Shown: positions 7,739 to 17,689 of the stretch, in pieces
Position numbering within the stretch: the stretch's first letter is position 1
Layout of the letters: each line of letters begins with the position of its first letter
Assembly (NCBI RefSeq): GCF_006065315.1
Contig: NZ_CP040749.1
Location: 2,556,501 to 2,620,500 of the forward strand
DNA length: 64,000 nucleotides
From: Aureibaculum algae
GTDB taxonomy: Bacteria > Bacteroidota > Bacteroidia > Flavobacteriales > Flavobacteriaceae
Reading direction: 5' to 3'
Program-made: the position numbers and the translations under genes
The notes under the pieces: model-generated
Told to the model about the DNA's origin: nothing
Database searches by the model: none
Seen by the model: the letters and a program-made list of their open reading frames with translations, nothing else

Positions 7739-8295
7739 TTCTCTATTTTTTTTATAATTTTAGCAGGATTTCCCCCCACAACAACATTCGCTTTTACATC
7801 TTTAGTAACAACAGCACCAGCTGCAATTACGGCTCCATTACCAATTGTAACTCCTGGGCACACAATTGCACCTCCACCAATCCATACATCATCACCAATA
7901 GTGATAGGTTTATCAAATTCTAACCATGAAGCTCGAGTTTTGGCATCGAGTGGGTGAGTAGCTGTATATATTTGAACATTTGGACCAAACATTACTCTAT
8001 TGCCAATAGTAACTTCTGCTACATCTAAAATACAACAGTTGTAATTCATAAAAACTTGATTTCCAAGTTTTATATTGTAACCATAATCACAATAAAAAGG
8101 AGGTTCAATAAATAAACCTTTACCCGTTTTTCCTAAAAGATCACGAAATAAGTTATTCGTTAATTTGGTGTCATTATTTGAAATCGTGTTAATTTTTCTA
8201 AATAACAAACGTGCTTCATGTCTTTCGGAAATTAACTCTTTATCACCAGGATTATAGAGTTCTCCCAACAACATTTTTTCTTTTTCACTTTTCAT
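7735..8295 (-). CDS. Sugar O-acetyltransferase (maltose/galactoside acetyltransferase type)
   Basis: The 186-residue protein has an N-terminal helical cap (EKEKMLLGELYNPGDKEL) typical of Maa/LacA enzymes. Left-handed beta-helix hexapeptide repeats follow (VTIGNRVMFGPNVQIYTATHP, then IGDDVWIGGGAIVCPGVTIG). The catalytic histidine is in TATHPL. It transfers acetyl from acetyl-CoA to a sugar hydroxyl in the cytoplasm, and the acceptor is unknown. It ends convergently against queD. Confidence 0.92.
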   Translation of the reverse strand: MKSEKEKMLLGELYNPGDKELISERHEARLLFRKINTISNNDTKLTNNLFRDLLGKTGKGLFIEPPFYCDYGYNIKLGNQVFMNYNCCILDVAEVTIGNRVMFGPNVQIYTATHPLDAKTRASWLEFDKPITIGDDVWIGGGAIVCPGVTIGNGAVIAAGAVVTKDVKANVVVGGNPAKIIKKIEN

Positions 8296-8347
8296 AACTA
8301 AATAGGTTGTAAGCTATAATTATTGTGCAAAATATTTAAAAATAAGA

Positions 8348-8380
8348 CAAAAAAAAAGCCTATCAAATTTTGATAGGCCT
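8348..8380 (-). terminator. Rho-independent terminator of the cold-shock gene
   Basis: The hairpin GCCTATCAAA / TTTGATAGGC is followed on the reverse strand by an uninterrupted run of about ten T. It lies 30 bp past the csp stop. Confidence 0.85.
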
Positions 8381-8409
8381 TTGTAAGTAAAAATTTTAAA
8401 AGATATATA

Positions 8410-8601
8410 TTATAATACTTTTACATTTACTGCGTTCAGTCCTTTTCTACCTTCCTGTAAATCGAATTCAACCTCATCACCTTCGCGTACTTCGTCGATT
8501 AATCCAGAAATGTGTACAAAATGTTCTTTGTTAGAGCCTTCTTCTGTTATAAAACCGAATCCTTTAGATTCATTGAAGAATTTTACTGTTCCTTTACTCA
8601 T
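8410..8601 (-). CDS. Cold-shock protein (CspA family)
   Basis: This 63-residue single cold-shock domain has RNP1 (SKGFGFI) and an RNP2-type segment (EHFVHISGL). It binds single-stranded RNA and DNA and acts as an RNA chaperone. It is slightly shorter than E. coli CspA but complete. It is monocistronic, with its own -7 box and terminator. Confidence 0.95.
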   Translation of the reverse strand: MSKGTVKFFNESKGFGFITEEGSNKEHFVHISGLIDEVREGDEVEFDLQEGRKGLNAVNVKVL

Positions 8602-8630
8602 GTTTAAAAATTATAAATTAATATTAGTCG

Positions 8631-8638
8631 CAAAGATA
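8631..8638 (-). promoter_or_regulatory. Bacteroidota -7 box (TATCTTTG) for csp
   Basis: The reverse strand reads TATCTTTGCG, 30 bp before the start codon. No convincing -33 TTG lies at the expected distance. Confidence 0.55.
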
Positions 8639-8689
8639 ATGAATTTTATTGAATTTTAATAATTTTTTTTATTTTTAATAAAATCACAA

Positions 8690-9892
8690 TTAATCTTTAA
8701 AAACACCTGGTTTTTTTAGGTTGATAATGTTAGCATCTTCCTCATTAAGCATCCGTTTAGAGCGTAAATATCTATTATAATTATAGGCATCATAATTGGC
8801 TGCATTTTTATCAACACTACTAATGTGAACTCTTCCGGCAGAATGAATAAACTCATTATTTCCAATCCACATACCTACATGAATTACTCTTTCTTTAGAG
8901 GTCTCTGTTGCTGATTTACCAAAGAATAGTAAATCACCGGGTTCCATATTATCAAAACTTTTATCATCATCAATTAATTTACCTGTATGTATTTGCTGAG
9001 AAGCATCACGAGGTATTACCATTCCGTTTAAAAAGAATATCGTTTTAGTAAAACCACTACAGTCAACACCTTTTGAAGATGTGCCACCCCATAAATATGG
9101 AAGACCCATTAATGTTTTTGCAGTTTCTACCATAGATTCTTGCGTCGGGTTTAGACTTGCCAACCAACTATCGTAATTCATAGCTTTGTTTTTTTCAACG
9201 TAAGCTATTCTACCATCTGGATATTTCACTTTGAAAAACAAGCCAACTTCATCAAGTACTTCAAAAATATCACCAGCTACCACATCAGAAACAACAGGAC
9301 TAAACTTACTCTCACTTTCAAAAGATTCTCCGTAAGTACCTAAAAATATTATTTTATTTGCCAATTTCCATGTAGCAAAATCTGATTCTTTCATTAACTG
9401 AATACCACCGCTATCTACCCAAGCTAAATATTTATCTGGCGTTTGAATTAAGTACCAATTGTCTTTTTTTGTATATACATTTAAAGGCGTACCTAAAGTA
9501 GCCTGCGTAGCTAATTCTGCAGAATGTTTAGGATTACTTCTTAAATTGGCAACAGATAATTTTACAACTGCTTTTATCTTTCCTTCTAAAATAGCATCAG
9601 GATACATTTGAATACTATCAACAAAAGAAATTTCTTCTTTCGTTAAATTTTCCTTTAGTGTTTTAACAGCTTCAGGTAAGTTTGAAGTCCCTTTAAGAAT
9701 AATTCCATCGTCGTTTTTAATGGAACTTACATTAAATAAAGCAACTCTTTTGTCTGGTGCAAACTCATTTTTAACCAGAGTAATTTGATTTTCTAAGGGA
9801 TTCTCTTGCGTTTTTTCAACTTTATTTTCACAAGCAATTAAAATAAAAACACTAAATACTAAAAACGTATAAATATACTTTCTTCCTTTCAT
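8690..9892 (-). CDS. SH3-domain NlpC/P60 (C40) peptidase, lipoprotein
   Basis: This 400-residue predicted lipoprotein (FILIAC, Cys21) probably cuts peptidoglycan stem peptides at the cell surface. Two SH3-like segments lie at about residues 105-165 and 190-235 (LRSNPKHSAELATQATLG, then GDIFEVLDEVGLFFKV). The NlpC/P60 domain covers residues ~250-380, with the catalytic Cys in GVDCSGFT and the His in RVIHVGMWIG. It begins 9 bp after the ROK kinase stop, so the two form an operon. That pairing hints at muropeptide or amino-sugar turnover, but the kinase does not look like a MurNAc/GlcNAc kinase. Confidence 0.93.
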   Translation of the reverse strand: MKGRKYIYTFLVFSVFILIACENKVEKTQENPLENQITLVKNEFAPDKRVALFNVSSIKNDDGIILKGTSNLPEAVKTLKENLTKEEISFVDSIQMYPDAILEGKIKAVVKLSVANLRSNPKHSAELATQATLGTPLNVYTKKDNWYLIQTPDKYLAWVDSGGIQLMKESDFATWKLANKIIFLGTYGESFESESKFSPVVSDVVAGDIFEVLDEVGLFFKVKYPDGRIAYVEKNKAMNYDSWLASLNPTQESMVETAKTLMGLPYLWGGTSSKGVDCSGFTKTIFFLNGMVIPRDASQQIHTGKLIDDDKSFDNMEPGDLLFFGKSATETSKERVIHVGMWIGNNEFIHSAGRVHISSVDKNAANYDAYNYNRYLRSKRMLNEEDANIINLKKPGVFKD

Positions 9893-9901
9893 AAAATTTA
9901 A

Positions 9902-10642
9902 TTACAATTTTCTTGAAGCAGCAATTGCGGCCCCTACAATACCAGCTTCGTTTTCAAATTGAGATGGCACTACGGGTACATCTACTGTTAATTCTTCTTG
10001 AAATTTCTCTATTTTTTTACTGGCTCCACCACCCAAAATAATTAAATCTGGAGAGGCTAAAAATTTAACAAAGTTTAAAAATTCATTAAATCGTTTCCCC
10101 CATTTTTTATAAGATAAATTTTCTCGTTTACGTACAGAATCTGCGGCGTATTGTTCAAAATTTATGTTTTTTCTAAAAGGAGCAGTGCCTAATTCAATAT
10201 TAGGAATAAGTACACCATCGTAAAACATTCCAGAACCAAGACCCGTACCGATAGTTATCATTATTACCGTGCCTTTTTTATCTTTTCCTGCCCCAAAAGT
10301 CATGGCAGCTAATCCCGCAGCATCAGCATCATTAACGATATGAAATTCTAAACCTGTACGTTTTGAAAATAATTCGTCGGCATGCACTTCTTTCCAACTA
10401 TCGTGAATATTAGTTGCAGTTAAAACTTGTCCGTGATTAATAATTGCCGGAAAACCACAGCCAACTTCGCCTTTCCATTTAAAATGAGTTACTATTTTTG
10501 CGATAACATCAGCAACATCAGCTGGTTTAGCCCCTTCAGGTGTAGGAATACGATGTTTTTTAGACACCAGTTCACCTGTTTCTATATTCACTATTGCTCC
10601 TTTTATGCCAGTACCACCAACATCTATACCTAATATTTCCAT
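9902..10642 (-). CDS. ROK family sugar kinase, polyphosphate-glucokinase type
   Basis: The 246-residue protein has the ROK phosphate-1 motif ([14 protein letters not shown]), the catalytic acid region ([12 protein letters not shown]) and a second phosphate motif ([13 protein letters not shown]). It lacks the ROK zinc cysteines, and its length and EFLNFVKFL region resemble PpgK-like strictly polyphosphate/ATP glucokinases. It would phosphorylate glucose to glucose-6-phosphate in the cytoplasm. The phosphoryl donor cannot be settled from sequence. It is the first gene of a two-gene operon. Confidence 0.87.
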   Translation of the reverse strand: MEILGIDVGGTGIKGAIVNIETGELVSKKHRIPTPEGAKPADVADVIAKIVTHFKWKGEVGCGFPAIINHGQVLTATNIHDSWKEVHADELFSKRTGLEFHIVNDADAAGLAAMTFGAGKDKKGTVIMITIGTGLGSGMFYDGVLIPNIELGTAPFRKNINFEQYAADSVRKRENLSYKKWGKRFNEFLNFVKFLASPDLIILGGGASKKIEKFQEELTVDVPVVPSQFENEAGIVGAAIAASRKL

Positions 10643-10726
10643 TTATGTGGATTTTGATTTAAATTATAGCTTATAAAATTGCTAATAATTGTTGAGTTAT
10701 GCAACCCTTCCATTAAAAGCTTTTCT

Positions 10727-10734
10727 TAATTTTG
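10727..10734 (+). promoter_or_regulatory. Possible -7 box (TAATTTTG) upstream of rdgB
   Basis: TAATTTTG fits TAnnTTTG. The predicted leader would be about 90 nt, longer than elsewhere in this window, and no -33 element is clear. Confidence 0.35.
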
Positions 10735-10830
10735 TGAACAGCAAGAAACCAAACCTAATATTTTGGGCTAGCCACCTAAAAGTTAAATAAATAGCGGCAA
10801 TTGACAGTTAATATAAATAAAAGAGCACGG

Positions 10831-11400
10831 ATGAAAATAGTATTTGCAACACATAATCTTAATAAATTAAAAGAAGTTCAACAATTAATGCCAGAGAGCA
10901 TTGAATTATTAAGTCTATCAGATATTAATTGTAATGAAGAAATCTTAGAGACAGCCAAAACCTTATTAGGTAATGCAAAAATTAAAGCAGACTATATTAC
11001 CAAAACGTATGGTTACGATTGCTTTGCTGATGATACAGGGTTGGAGGTTACTGCCTTACATGGCGAGCCTGGTGTGTATTCTGCTAGGTATGCCGGACCA
11101 GCCAATGATGCTGTAGCCAATATGGCGAAATTATTATCAAATTTAAAAAGCAAAAAGGATAGATCAGCTCAATTTAAAACGGTTGTTGTGTTGAATTTAA
11201 ATGGTGAACAACATGTTTTTGATGGTATTTGTAAAGGTGAAATACTAAAAACTCAACTAGGAAAAGATGGTTTTGGTTATGATCCCATTTTTAAACCCAA
11301 AGGGTTTGATACTTCTTTTGCTGAAATGTCAATGAAAGAGAAAAGTGCAATAAGCCATAGAGGCAAAGCCATTCAAAAATTAGTTGATTTTTTTAAATAA
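10831..11400 (+). CDS. rdgB: Non-canonical purine NTP pyrophosphatase (RdgB/HAM1)
   Basis: This enzyme hydrolyses (d)ITP and XTP to monophosphates and so keeps deaminated purines out of DNA and RNA. The true start is the ATG at 10831, giving MKIVFATHNLNKLKEV, the standard N-terminus. The open frame to a TTG at 10801 adds ten residues the family lacks. Motifs include CFADDTGLEV, GVYSARYAG, GKDGFGYDPIF and SHRGKA. The length (189 aa) is normal. A shared hairpin follows the gene. Confidence 0.95.
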   Translation: MKIVFATHNLNKLKEVQQLMPESIELLSLSDINCNEEILETAKTLLGNAKIKADYITKTYGYDCFADDTGLEVTALHGEPGVYSARYAGPANDAVANMAKLLSNLKSKKDRSAQFKTVVVLNLNGEQHVFDGICKGEILKTQLGKDGFGYDPIFKPKGFDTSFAEMSMKEKSAISHRGKAIQKLVDFFK

Positions 11401-11510
11401 GCAATAATCATTTGTAAAATCAAGATAAATTTCGAACCTACTATACAATGTGAGTTTTTAATATTGTTAGAGGCATATAAAACAATATAGTAACCTATCT
11501 ATAAAATAAA

Positions 11511-11540
11511 TTCCCCTTCTTGAACTAGAAGGGGAATTTT
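11511..11540. terminator. Bidirectional terminator between rdgB and the DPP IV gene
   Basis: The perfect 10-bp stem TTCCCCTTCT / AGAAGGGGAA has a 6-nt loop. T residues follow on the forward strand and an A-rich flank precedes it. It lies between two convergent genes and probably serves both. Confidence 0.75.
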
Positions 11541-11571
11541 AGTAACGTCTTATATTTTTTGAATATATCTA

Positions 11572-13647
11572 CTAATCTAATACCAAATGTTCAATAAAAA
11601 ATTCCATCATTCTATCTACATTTAAACGCGTATGTCCTTTATCTGGACCAATTTGTACTTCAAAACTTTTACCAGCTTTTTGTAATGCCTGAATTAATTG
11701 CAAAGAATTTGCTGGATGTACATTATTATCACTGGTACCAAAAAATATCATTAATTCGCCTTTAAGATTAGGAGCATACGTCATTAAACTAGCCGCATCA
11801 TAACCTGCTTTATTATCTTCAAGCGTATTCATAAAACGCTCGGTGTAAATATTATCATAATTTCTCCAATCGGTTACTGCCGAGTTTGCAACTGCTGCAT
11901 GATATACCTCAGGAAAACGTAATAAACTTGCTGCTGCTGTAGTACCACCGTAAGAAGTACCAAAAACACCAACATTTTCTTTATCAAAATAAGGTCTATC
12001 ATATAACGACTTAATACCCTCTGCAAAATCATCTTGTTCTACAATGGTTAAATTACCATACAATTGATCTAATAATTTTTTACCACGTCCACGTACATTT
12101 CTTCCATCAATATTAGCTACTAAAAAGCCATATTCAGTTAAAGCATCAGGTGTTCTAAAAGTTTCTGAAAATGCATTGGTCGCCGGACCACCATAGTTAC
12201 TTAATAAAAGTGGGTATTTCTTATTTGGATCAAAATTTGAAGGAAAATGCAGCATACCGTGTAATTGCGTTGTTCCATCAGCAGAAGTAAAAGTAAAGAC
12301 TTCTATTTTTTTCAATCCTAATTTTTCAAAATCAGTCATATCACTTTGATATAACTTTTTAATTATTTTACCTTTTGCATTTAATAAATTAGTAAAAGGA
12401 GCAATGTCATGTGCTTGAGCCACATCAACAATAAATTTACCATTTGGAGATATACTAACACTATGATTATATGCAGGATCTGTTAAACGAACATCACCTT
12501 TACCATTTAACTTCACTTTATGCAATTGCATTTTCATGAAGTTATCACCGCTTCTAGCCATATAATATAAGATACCTTTCTTTTCATCGACATCAACAAT
12601 ACTTGAAACTTCAAAATTATGATTGGTTAACGTTTTTAAAAGTTTTCCGTTAAAATCATACAGATAGTAATTGTTAAAACCATTACGCACTGAAGCCCAA
12701 ATAAATCGTTTTCCGTCTTTTAAAATATGAAATTCGGGTGAGTTCTCCGTAAAACTAGGTAACCATTCTTCACGAACAACAACACGACTTTTACCAGTAG
12801 CTGGATCAGCTGCTTTTAATTCCATTATGTTTTGTTTCCTATTGGTACTATGGTATAATAATTCTTTACCATCAGGAGACCACGAAATGTCATACAAATA
12901 GGTGCCTAAATCACCATCATTAAAGGGTTTTCCATCGCGAGTGTCAAGCGTAATCATTTTTTTAGTGGTTAAATCGTACATCATCAAATCTACTGGTAAA
13001 TTTTTAGCTCCAACTTTCGGATACGCTTCTATTTCAACAGAATCTTGAATTTTAGTTTGATCATATAAGACGTAGTATTTTTTCGCTTCTTTTTCATCAA
13101 AACGATAGAATGCTATTTTTTTATTATCAGGAGACCACCACATCGCTGTATTTTGACTTAATTCTTCACCATATACCCAAGTCGCTATTCCATATTTTAT
13201 TTGATTTTCGTCATTTCCTTCAGTGGTTATCGCTACTACATTATTTCCATCAATATCACTGATATACATATTTCTATCTTTAGTATATGCTTTTAATTTT
13301 CCATCAGGAGAATCAGTAGAGGCGTATTGTCTACCACGTTGTGGTCTATTAGCATATCTAGCTCTCCAATCTGGAACTACTGCGTTTCCAATTTCATTGG
13401 TTTCATCTATTGTAATGTCATATAAGAAACGTTTCCCATCTTTATTATACTCGAAATTAGTTCCATTCTTATGCCACTCTACGCTTATTGCTCCACTTTT
13501 TACAGCACCTCTAATTTGAGGAGCTATTTCAGAGTATCTCTCATAGCCCGGCATGCTTTTAAGCTTATCTTGGGCAAAAACAAAAGTTACACTTAGTGTA
13601 ATAATTGATAATAAAAATAAATTTTTAAATTGTTTTAAAGGAATCAT
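11572..13647 (-). CDS. Dipeptidyl peptidase IV (S9 prolyl oligopeptidase family)
   Basis: This 691-residue exported serine peptidase removes Xaa-Pro dipeptides. A signal peptide (NLFLLSIITLSVTFVFAQ) precedes an eight-bladed propeller domain (residues ~40-440, with repeated SPDGK segments). The C-terminal alpha/beta hydrolase domain has Ser in GVFGTSYGGTT, Asp in FGTSDNNVHP and His in DKGHTRLN. GGPATNAFSE and DGRNVRGRG fit DPP IV. It is slightly shorter than the ~720-residue norm and complete. A small HMA-like gene lies 60 bp upstream on the same strand. Confidence 0.94.
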   Translation of the reverse strand: MIPLKQFKNLFLLSIITLSVTFVFAQDKLKSMPGYERYSEIAPQIRGAVKSGAISVEWHKNGTNFEYNKDGKRFLYDITIDETNEIGNAVVPDWRARYANRPQRGRQYASTDSPDGKLKAYTKDRNMYISDIDGNNVVAITTEGNDENQIKYGIATWVYGEELSQNTAMWWSPDNKKIAFYRFDEKEAKKYYVLYDQTKIQDSVEIEAYPKVGAKNLPVDLMMYDLTTKKMITLDTRDGKPFNDGDLGTYLYDISWSPDGKELLYHSTNRKQNIMELKAADPATGKSRVVVREEWLPSFTENSPEFHILKDGKRFIWASVRNGFNNYYLYDFNGKLLKTLTNHNFEVSSIVDVDEKKGILYYMARSGDNFMKMQLHKVKLNGKGDVRLTDPAYNHSVSISPNGKFIVDVAQAHDIAPFTNLLNAKGKIIKKLYQSDMTDFEKLGLKKIEVFTFTSADGTTQLHGMLHFPSNFDPNKKYPLLLSNYGGPATNAFSETFRTPDALTEYGFLVANIDGRNVRGRGKKLLDQLYGNLTIVEQDDFAEGIKSLYDRPYFDKENVGVFGTSYGGTTAAASLLRFPEVYHAAVANSAVTDWRNYDNIYTERFMNTLEDNKAGYDAASLMTYAPNLKGELMIFFGTSDNNVHPANSLQLIQALQKAGKSFEVQIGPDKGHTRLNVDRMMEFFIEHLVLD

Positions 13648-13707
13648 AAAATAAAGGATTTGTGGATAAAGTTTTATTTTTTAAAAAAGATAAAAATAGT
13701 TAATTAT

Positions 13708-13968
13708 TTACAGTTCAAACAAGCCTTTTGGAATAGCATGAAACCCTATTTTTTTTATTACTTTTTGAATGGCTTCAATTTCAACAACTTTTGATGTATG
13801 AATGATAAATTCCGCTGGAAATTTTTCCAAATCAAATAAGAAATCCTTAACGCCTTCAATTTCAAGTGTAGCTTTTCTCATTTTATTCAAATCTACTTGT
13901 CTAATGGCATCGGTCCCAAATACTTTACCGTGATTTCCGGGTATTACATTTTCAGATAAAAAATTCAT
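13708..13968 (-). CDS. HMA-like small protein lacking the CxxC motif
   Basis: The 86-residue protein has a heavy-metal-associated-domain pattern at residues ~25-82 (LEIEGVKDFLFDLEKFPAEFIIHTS, ending IKKIGFHAIPKG). The usual CxxC metal site is absent, so it is unlikely to carry copper in the ordinary way. No function is known to me. It precedes the DPP IV gene on the same strand with a 60-bp gap. Confidence 0.7.
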   Translation of the reverse strand: MNFLSENVIPGNHGKVFGTDAIRQVDLNKMRKATLEIEGVKDFLFDLEKFPAEFIIHTSKVVEIEAIQKVIKKIGFHAIPKGLFEL

Positions 13969-14177
13969 TTTATTTAGTATGTTTAATTCTATTATAAAAT
14001 TATATAATTAATCTCACTTCTCCTAATTGTGAACCTTTATATAACGCATTTTTATAAGCCAGACTAAAAATAAATTAACGGCTTTAATAGGTTCTTTACG
14101 ACATAACTTTACCCTAATGCATAAAGGCCTAAGTTTATCGTTCCTAATTTATTATATGATGGCTGATTTTTTTTTCT

Positions 14178-14185
14178 TACTTTTG
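14178..14185 (+). promoter_or_regulatory. Bacteroidota -7 box (TACTTTTG) for the CocE-type hydrolase
   Basis: TACTTTTG fits TAnnTTTG and ends 26 bp before the ATG at 14211. Confidence 0.5.
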
Positions 14186-14210
14186 GTTTTAACGCTCTAT
14201 AAACAAAATC

Positions 14211-16106
14211 ATGAAAAAACAAATTCTAAACACTTTATTTCTAGTACTTTTCTTTACTGTCGGTAACTTTCTCTTACAGGCACAAGAAGAAAATAGCACC
14301 TTAAAAGAACTAAAAGAAATAGCAGTCGTTGATCAAAAAGTGATGATGCCAATGCGAGATGGAATAAGACTTGCAACAGATATTTACAAACCTAAAGGTG
14401 ATGGTAAATATCCGATTATATTTTCACGAACACCCTACAATTTTAACTCATGGGGTGATGGAGAACAACGAACAAGAACTGCTAATAATGCATTATCTGC
14501 AATTAAACGAGGTTACGCTTATGTAGTTCAAAATGAACGAGGAAGATACTATTCTGAAGGTGAATGGGATATTTTAGGTGTACCCTTAACAGATGGTTAC
14601 GATGCCTTTAGCTGGATGAAAGATCAAGAATGGTCTAATGGTAAAATAGGAACTATCGGTTGTTCTTCAACTGCAGAATGGCAAATGGCAGTTGCCGCTT
14701 TAGATCATCCTTCACATGCCGCAATGATTCCACAAGGTTATGGAGCAGGTGTTGGAAAAGTCGGTCCATTTAATGAGCAAGGTAATTGGTATAGAGGCGG
14801 TGTAGAGCAAATGCTCTTTTTTTCTTGGTTATATGGTGTTGAGCACGATAAATTTAAACCTAGGATACCTGCTGGAGCTACACAGGAAGATTTAATTAGA
14901 ATTTCTAGATTTTATGATTTAGCACCTGAAAATCCGAAAGTAGATATGGCGGAAGCTTTAAAACATTTACCGCTACAAGATATTTTAAAAAACATAAACG
15001 GTAAAAAGGAAATTTTTGATAAAATGATACGTAGAACCCCTAATCATCCTGATTGGGCTAAAGGCGGTATTTATCAAGCGGATGATAATTTCGGAGTTCC
15101 AAGTTTTTGGTTTGCCTCATGGTATGATGTTTCTGTTGGACCAAATATTGCTCTATTTAATCATGTAAGAGAGCACGGAAAAGATGCTGAAGTTAGAGAT
15201 AATCAATATTTAGTTATTGCTCCCACGATGCATTGCGGGTATACGAGAGCTAAAGAAAATACCGTGGTTGGAGAGCGTTCTGTTGGTGATGCCAGACTAA
15301 ATTATGAAGAACAAATATATGCGTGGTTCGATTTATGGTTGAAAGGAGAAAAAAATGATTTTAAAGAAAAAACGCCTCGAGTTCAGTATTACACCATGGG
15401 TATTAATAAATGGCAGTCTTCTGAGACTTTTCCACCACAAGGTGCTAAACTTTTTACCTATTACCTGAATAGTGCTGGTAAGGCAAATACTTTAAATGGA
15501 GATGGAGTCTTAGCAACTAAAAAACCAAGTAGTAAAGATCAGCCTGACGGATTTACATATGATCCAATGAGCCCTGTTAATTCTTATGGTGGTAATGTTT
15601 GTTGCACAGGTAATGCTGTAAAAGGAGGAGCATTTGATCAAAGTGAAATGGAAAAAAGAGACGATATCTTAGTATATACCTCTGACCCTTTAAAAAAAGG
15701 TATCGAAGTGAGTGGATTTATAGAATCGACACTTTACGTTTCTTCTGATGCAAAGGATACTGATTTTACCATCAAAATTATGGATGTGTATCCTGATGGA
15801 AAGGCCTATAACTTAGATGAAACAATTCAGCGTGTTAGATATAGAGAAGGTTATGATAAAGAAGTGTTTATGGAAAATGGTAAAGTTTACGAAGTAAATT
15901 TAAGTCCGATGACCACGAGTAATTATTTTGAAAAAGGACATCGTATTCGCATAGAAATTTCGAGTAGTAATTTTCCTCGTTTTGCGAGAAACTTGAATAC
16001 GGGTGGTAAAAATTATGACGAAACAGAAGGTGTAGTAGCTCATAATAAGATCCATCATTCAAGACAATACCCATCTCACATTAAATTACCTATCGTATTA
16101 AAATAA
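14211..16106 (+). CDS. CocE/NonD family hydrolase (S15-like)
   Basis: This 631-residue exported alpha/beta hydrolase has a signal peptide ([17 protein letters not shown]). It contains the S15/CocE catalytic domain ([18 protein letters not shown], then [15 protein letters not shown]) and the C-terminal X-Pro dipeptidyl-peptidase-like jelly roll from about residue 390. The usual nucleophile elbow GxSYxG reads GCSSTAEW here, with a serine at the expected place. The histidine segment is [10 protein letters not shown]. It may cleave acyl esters, beta-lactam-like amides or Xaa-Pro peptides, and the substrate is unknown. Confidence 0.9.
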   Translation: MKKQILNTLFLVLFFTVGNFLLQAQEENSTLKELKEIAVVDQKVMMPMRDGIRLATDIYKPKGDGKYPIIFSRTPYNFNSWGDGEQRTRTANNALSAIKRGYAYVVQNERGRYYSEGEWDILGVPLTDGYDAFSWMKDQEWSNGKIGTIGCSSTAEWQMAVAALDHPSHAAMIPQGYGAGVGKVGPFNEQGNWYRGGVEQMLFFSWLYGVEHDKFKPRIPAGATQEDLIRISRFYDLAPENPKVDMAEALKHLPLQDILKNINGKKEIFDKMIRRTPNHPDWAKGGIYQADDNFGVPSFWFASWYDVSVGPNIALFNHVREHGKDAEVRDNQYLVIAPTMHCGYTRAKENTVVGERSVGDARLNYEEQIYAWFDLWLKGEKNDFKEKTPRVQYYTMGINKWQSSETFPPQGAKLFTYYLNSAGKANTLNGDGVLATKKPSSKDQPDGFTYDPMSPVNSYGGNVCCTGNAVKGGAFDQSEMEKRDDILVYTSDPLKKGIEVSGFIESTLYVSSDAKDTDFTIKIMDVYPDGKAYNLDETIQRVRYREGYDKEVFMENGKVYEVNLSPMTTSNYFEKGHRIRIEISSSNFPRFARNLNTGGKNYDETEGVVAHNKIHHSRQYPSHIKLPIVLK

Positions 16107-16187
16107 AGTCTTCGTTTTTTGAAGTATGAAATTATAGACGTGCAGTATTGATTTGTTATTTTTTAGCAAATTGATTTATTTAATTTA

Positions 16188-16238
16188 AAAACGTAAAATA
16201 GTTTGGCTGTATAGCTATGCATGTTTTACGTTTTTTTA
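16188..16238 (+). terminator. Hairpin terminator after the CocE-type gene
   Basis: AAAACGTAAAA (16188-16198) pairs with TTTTACGTTTT (16224-16234) and further T residues follow. The 25-nt loop contains short palindromes. Its T-run overlaps the next -7 box. Confidence 0.55.
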
Positions 16239-16244
16239 TCTTTG
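16237..16244 (+). promoter_or_regulatory. Bacteroidota -7 box (TATCTTTG) upstream of the first MFS gene
   Basis: TATCTTTG begins at the end of the terminator T-run and would give a leader of about 70 nt to the GTG start. The -33 element is not clear. Confidence 0.4.
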
Positions 16245-16323
16245 ATCTCTTCAACGATAATTTTACAATTGCATTACCGATTTGTATTAAAATTTTCGCA
16301 ATAGAACTAAAATTATAATAAAA

Positions 16324-17589
16324 GTGCAAAAAAACGATCCTTACGCAGCATTACGTTTTAAAGAGTTTAATATATTTTTAGTAATGCGTTTTGCGATGGT
16401 ATTTGCTTGGTCCATGCAATTTGTAGTTATCGAATGGCAAGTGTATAGTTTAACTAAAGATCCACTTTCCTTGGGGATTATTGGTTTAATGGAAGTGATT
16501 CCTGCAGTTTCCTTAGCTCTGTTTGCAGGACATATTGTAGATCAAAAAGAGAAGAAAGGACTGCTAATTAAATGTCTATTGGCTTTTTCAGTGATTAGTT
16601 TTGGGTTGTTTTTACTAACATGGCCAGAAGTAATTTCAGGTTGGTCTTCCAATAAAATCCTTTATTCTATTTATTTTTTAGTCTTTTTAGGTGGATTTAT
16701 TCGTGCCTTTTTAGGTCCAACAATTTTTTCTTTATTTGCGTTAATTGTTCCAAAAAAAATATATCCTAATGCCGCAACATGGAGTAGTTCTGTTTGGCAA
16801 ATGGGAGTGGTTCTAGGCCCTGCTTTGGCCGGATTTTCTATCAATTGGATTGGTGTACATTGGTCTTTATGTCTGGTTTTTGCTTTTTCAATAATAGCAC
16901 TAATCAGTTTGTCTTTTATTTCTAAAAAACCGATATTAAATCCCAAAATTGGTGAAAATGTGTTTAAAAGCTTAAAAGAAGGGATCAAGTTTGTTTATTC
17001 AACTAAAGTAATTTTAGGTGCTATAACCTTAGACATGATCGCTGTTTTATTTGGTGGAGCAGTAGCTTTATTGCCCATTTTTGCACAAGATATTTTACAT
17101 GTTGGTTCCGAAGGATTTGGCATTCTAAGAGCGTCTCCAGCTGTCGGAGCCTTATTAATAATGTTCACATCTGCATATTTTCCGCTTAATAAAAATGCAG
17201 GTATGAAATTATTAGCCGCTATATTTGGATTTGGTATTTGTATTATTGTTTTTGGTTTATCTTCTTGGTTTTGGATTTCAGTTGTAGCCCTCTTTTTAAG
17301 TGGTGTAACCGATGGTATTTCTATGATTATTAGACAAACCATATTACAATTAAAAACGCCCGATCATATGCGTGGTAGAGTAGCATCAGTAAATTCAATG
17401 TTTGTTGGCTCTTCTAATGAGTTAGGAGCTTTTGAAAGTGGACTTACGGCTAAACTTATGGGTACTGTAACTGCCGTTGTATTTGGAGGAGCAATGACCT
17501 TACTTACCGTTGGTATGACAGGGGCTTTCTTTCCTAAATTAAGAAAATTAGACCTTCGTAAAGATATAAAAGAACATGAAAAAGAATAA
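16324..17589 (+). CDS. MFS transporter, EntS-like
   Basis: This 421-residue inner-membrane carrier has about 12 hydrophobic segments. The EntS/MFS_3-type pattern includes FAGHIVDQKEKKGLL in the loop after TM2 and LKTPDHMRGRVASVNSMF in the C-terminal half. That family exports siderophores and other small molecules, but no siderophore genes are nearby. The start is a GTG at 16324. No ATG nearer than residue 21 would keep the first helix. Confidence 0.9.
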   Translation: MQKNDPYAALRFKEFNIFLVMRFAMVFAWSMQFVVIEWQVYSLTKDPLSLGIIGLMEVIPAVSLALFAGHIVDQKEKKGLLIKCLLAFSVISFGLFLLTWPEVISGWSSNKILYSIYFLVFLGGFIRAFLGPTIFSLFALIVPKKIYPNAATWSSSVWQMGVVLGPALAGFSINWIGVHWSLCLVFAFSIIALISLSFISKKPILNPKIGENVFKSLKEGIKFVYSTKVILGAITLDMIAVLFGGAVALLPIFAQDILHVGSEGFGILRASPAVGALLIMFTSAYFPLNKNAGMKLLAAIFGFGICIIVFGLSSWFWISVVALFLSGVTDGISMIIRQTILQLKTPDHMRGRVASVNSMFVGSSNELGAFESGLTAKLMGTVTAVVFGGAMTLLTVGMTGAFFPKLRKLDLRKDIKEHEKE

Positions 17590-17663
17590 GAATTAGTTTA
17601 ACTCTAATCTTATAATTTTTTAAAATTAGAGTTAATTAAGACCTTCAAAATTACTTATATCAG

Positions 17664-17671
17664 TACCTTTG
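17664..17671 (+). promoter_or_regulatory. Bacteroidota -7 box (TACCTTTG) that decides the start of the second MFS gene
   Basis: TACCTTTG matches TAnnTTTG. Transcription would begin near 17678. This places the apparent TTG start at 17669 inside the promoter and supports the ATG at 17690. Confidence 0.55.
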
Positions 17672-17689
17672 GCAACTTTAAAATCATTG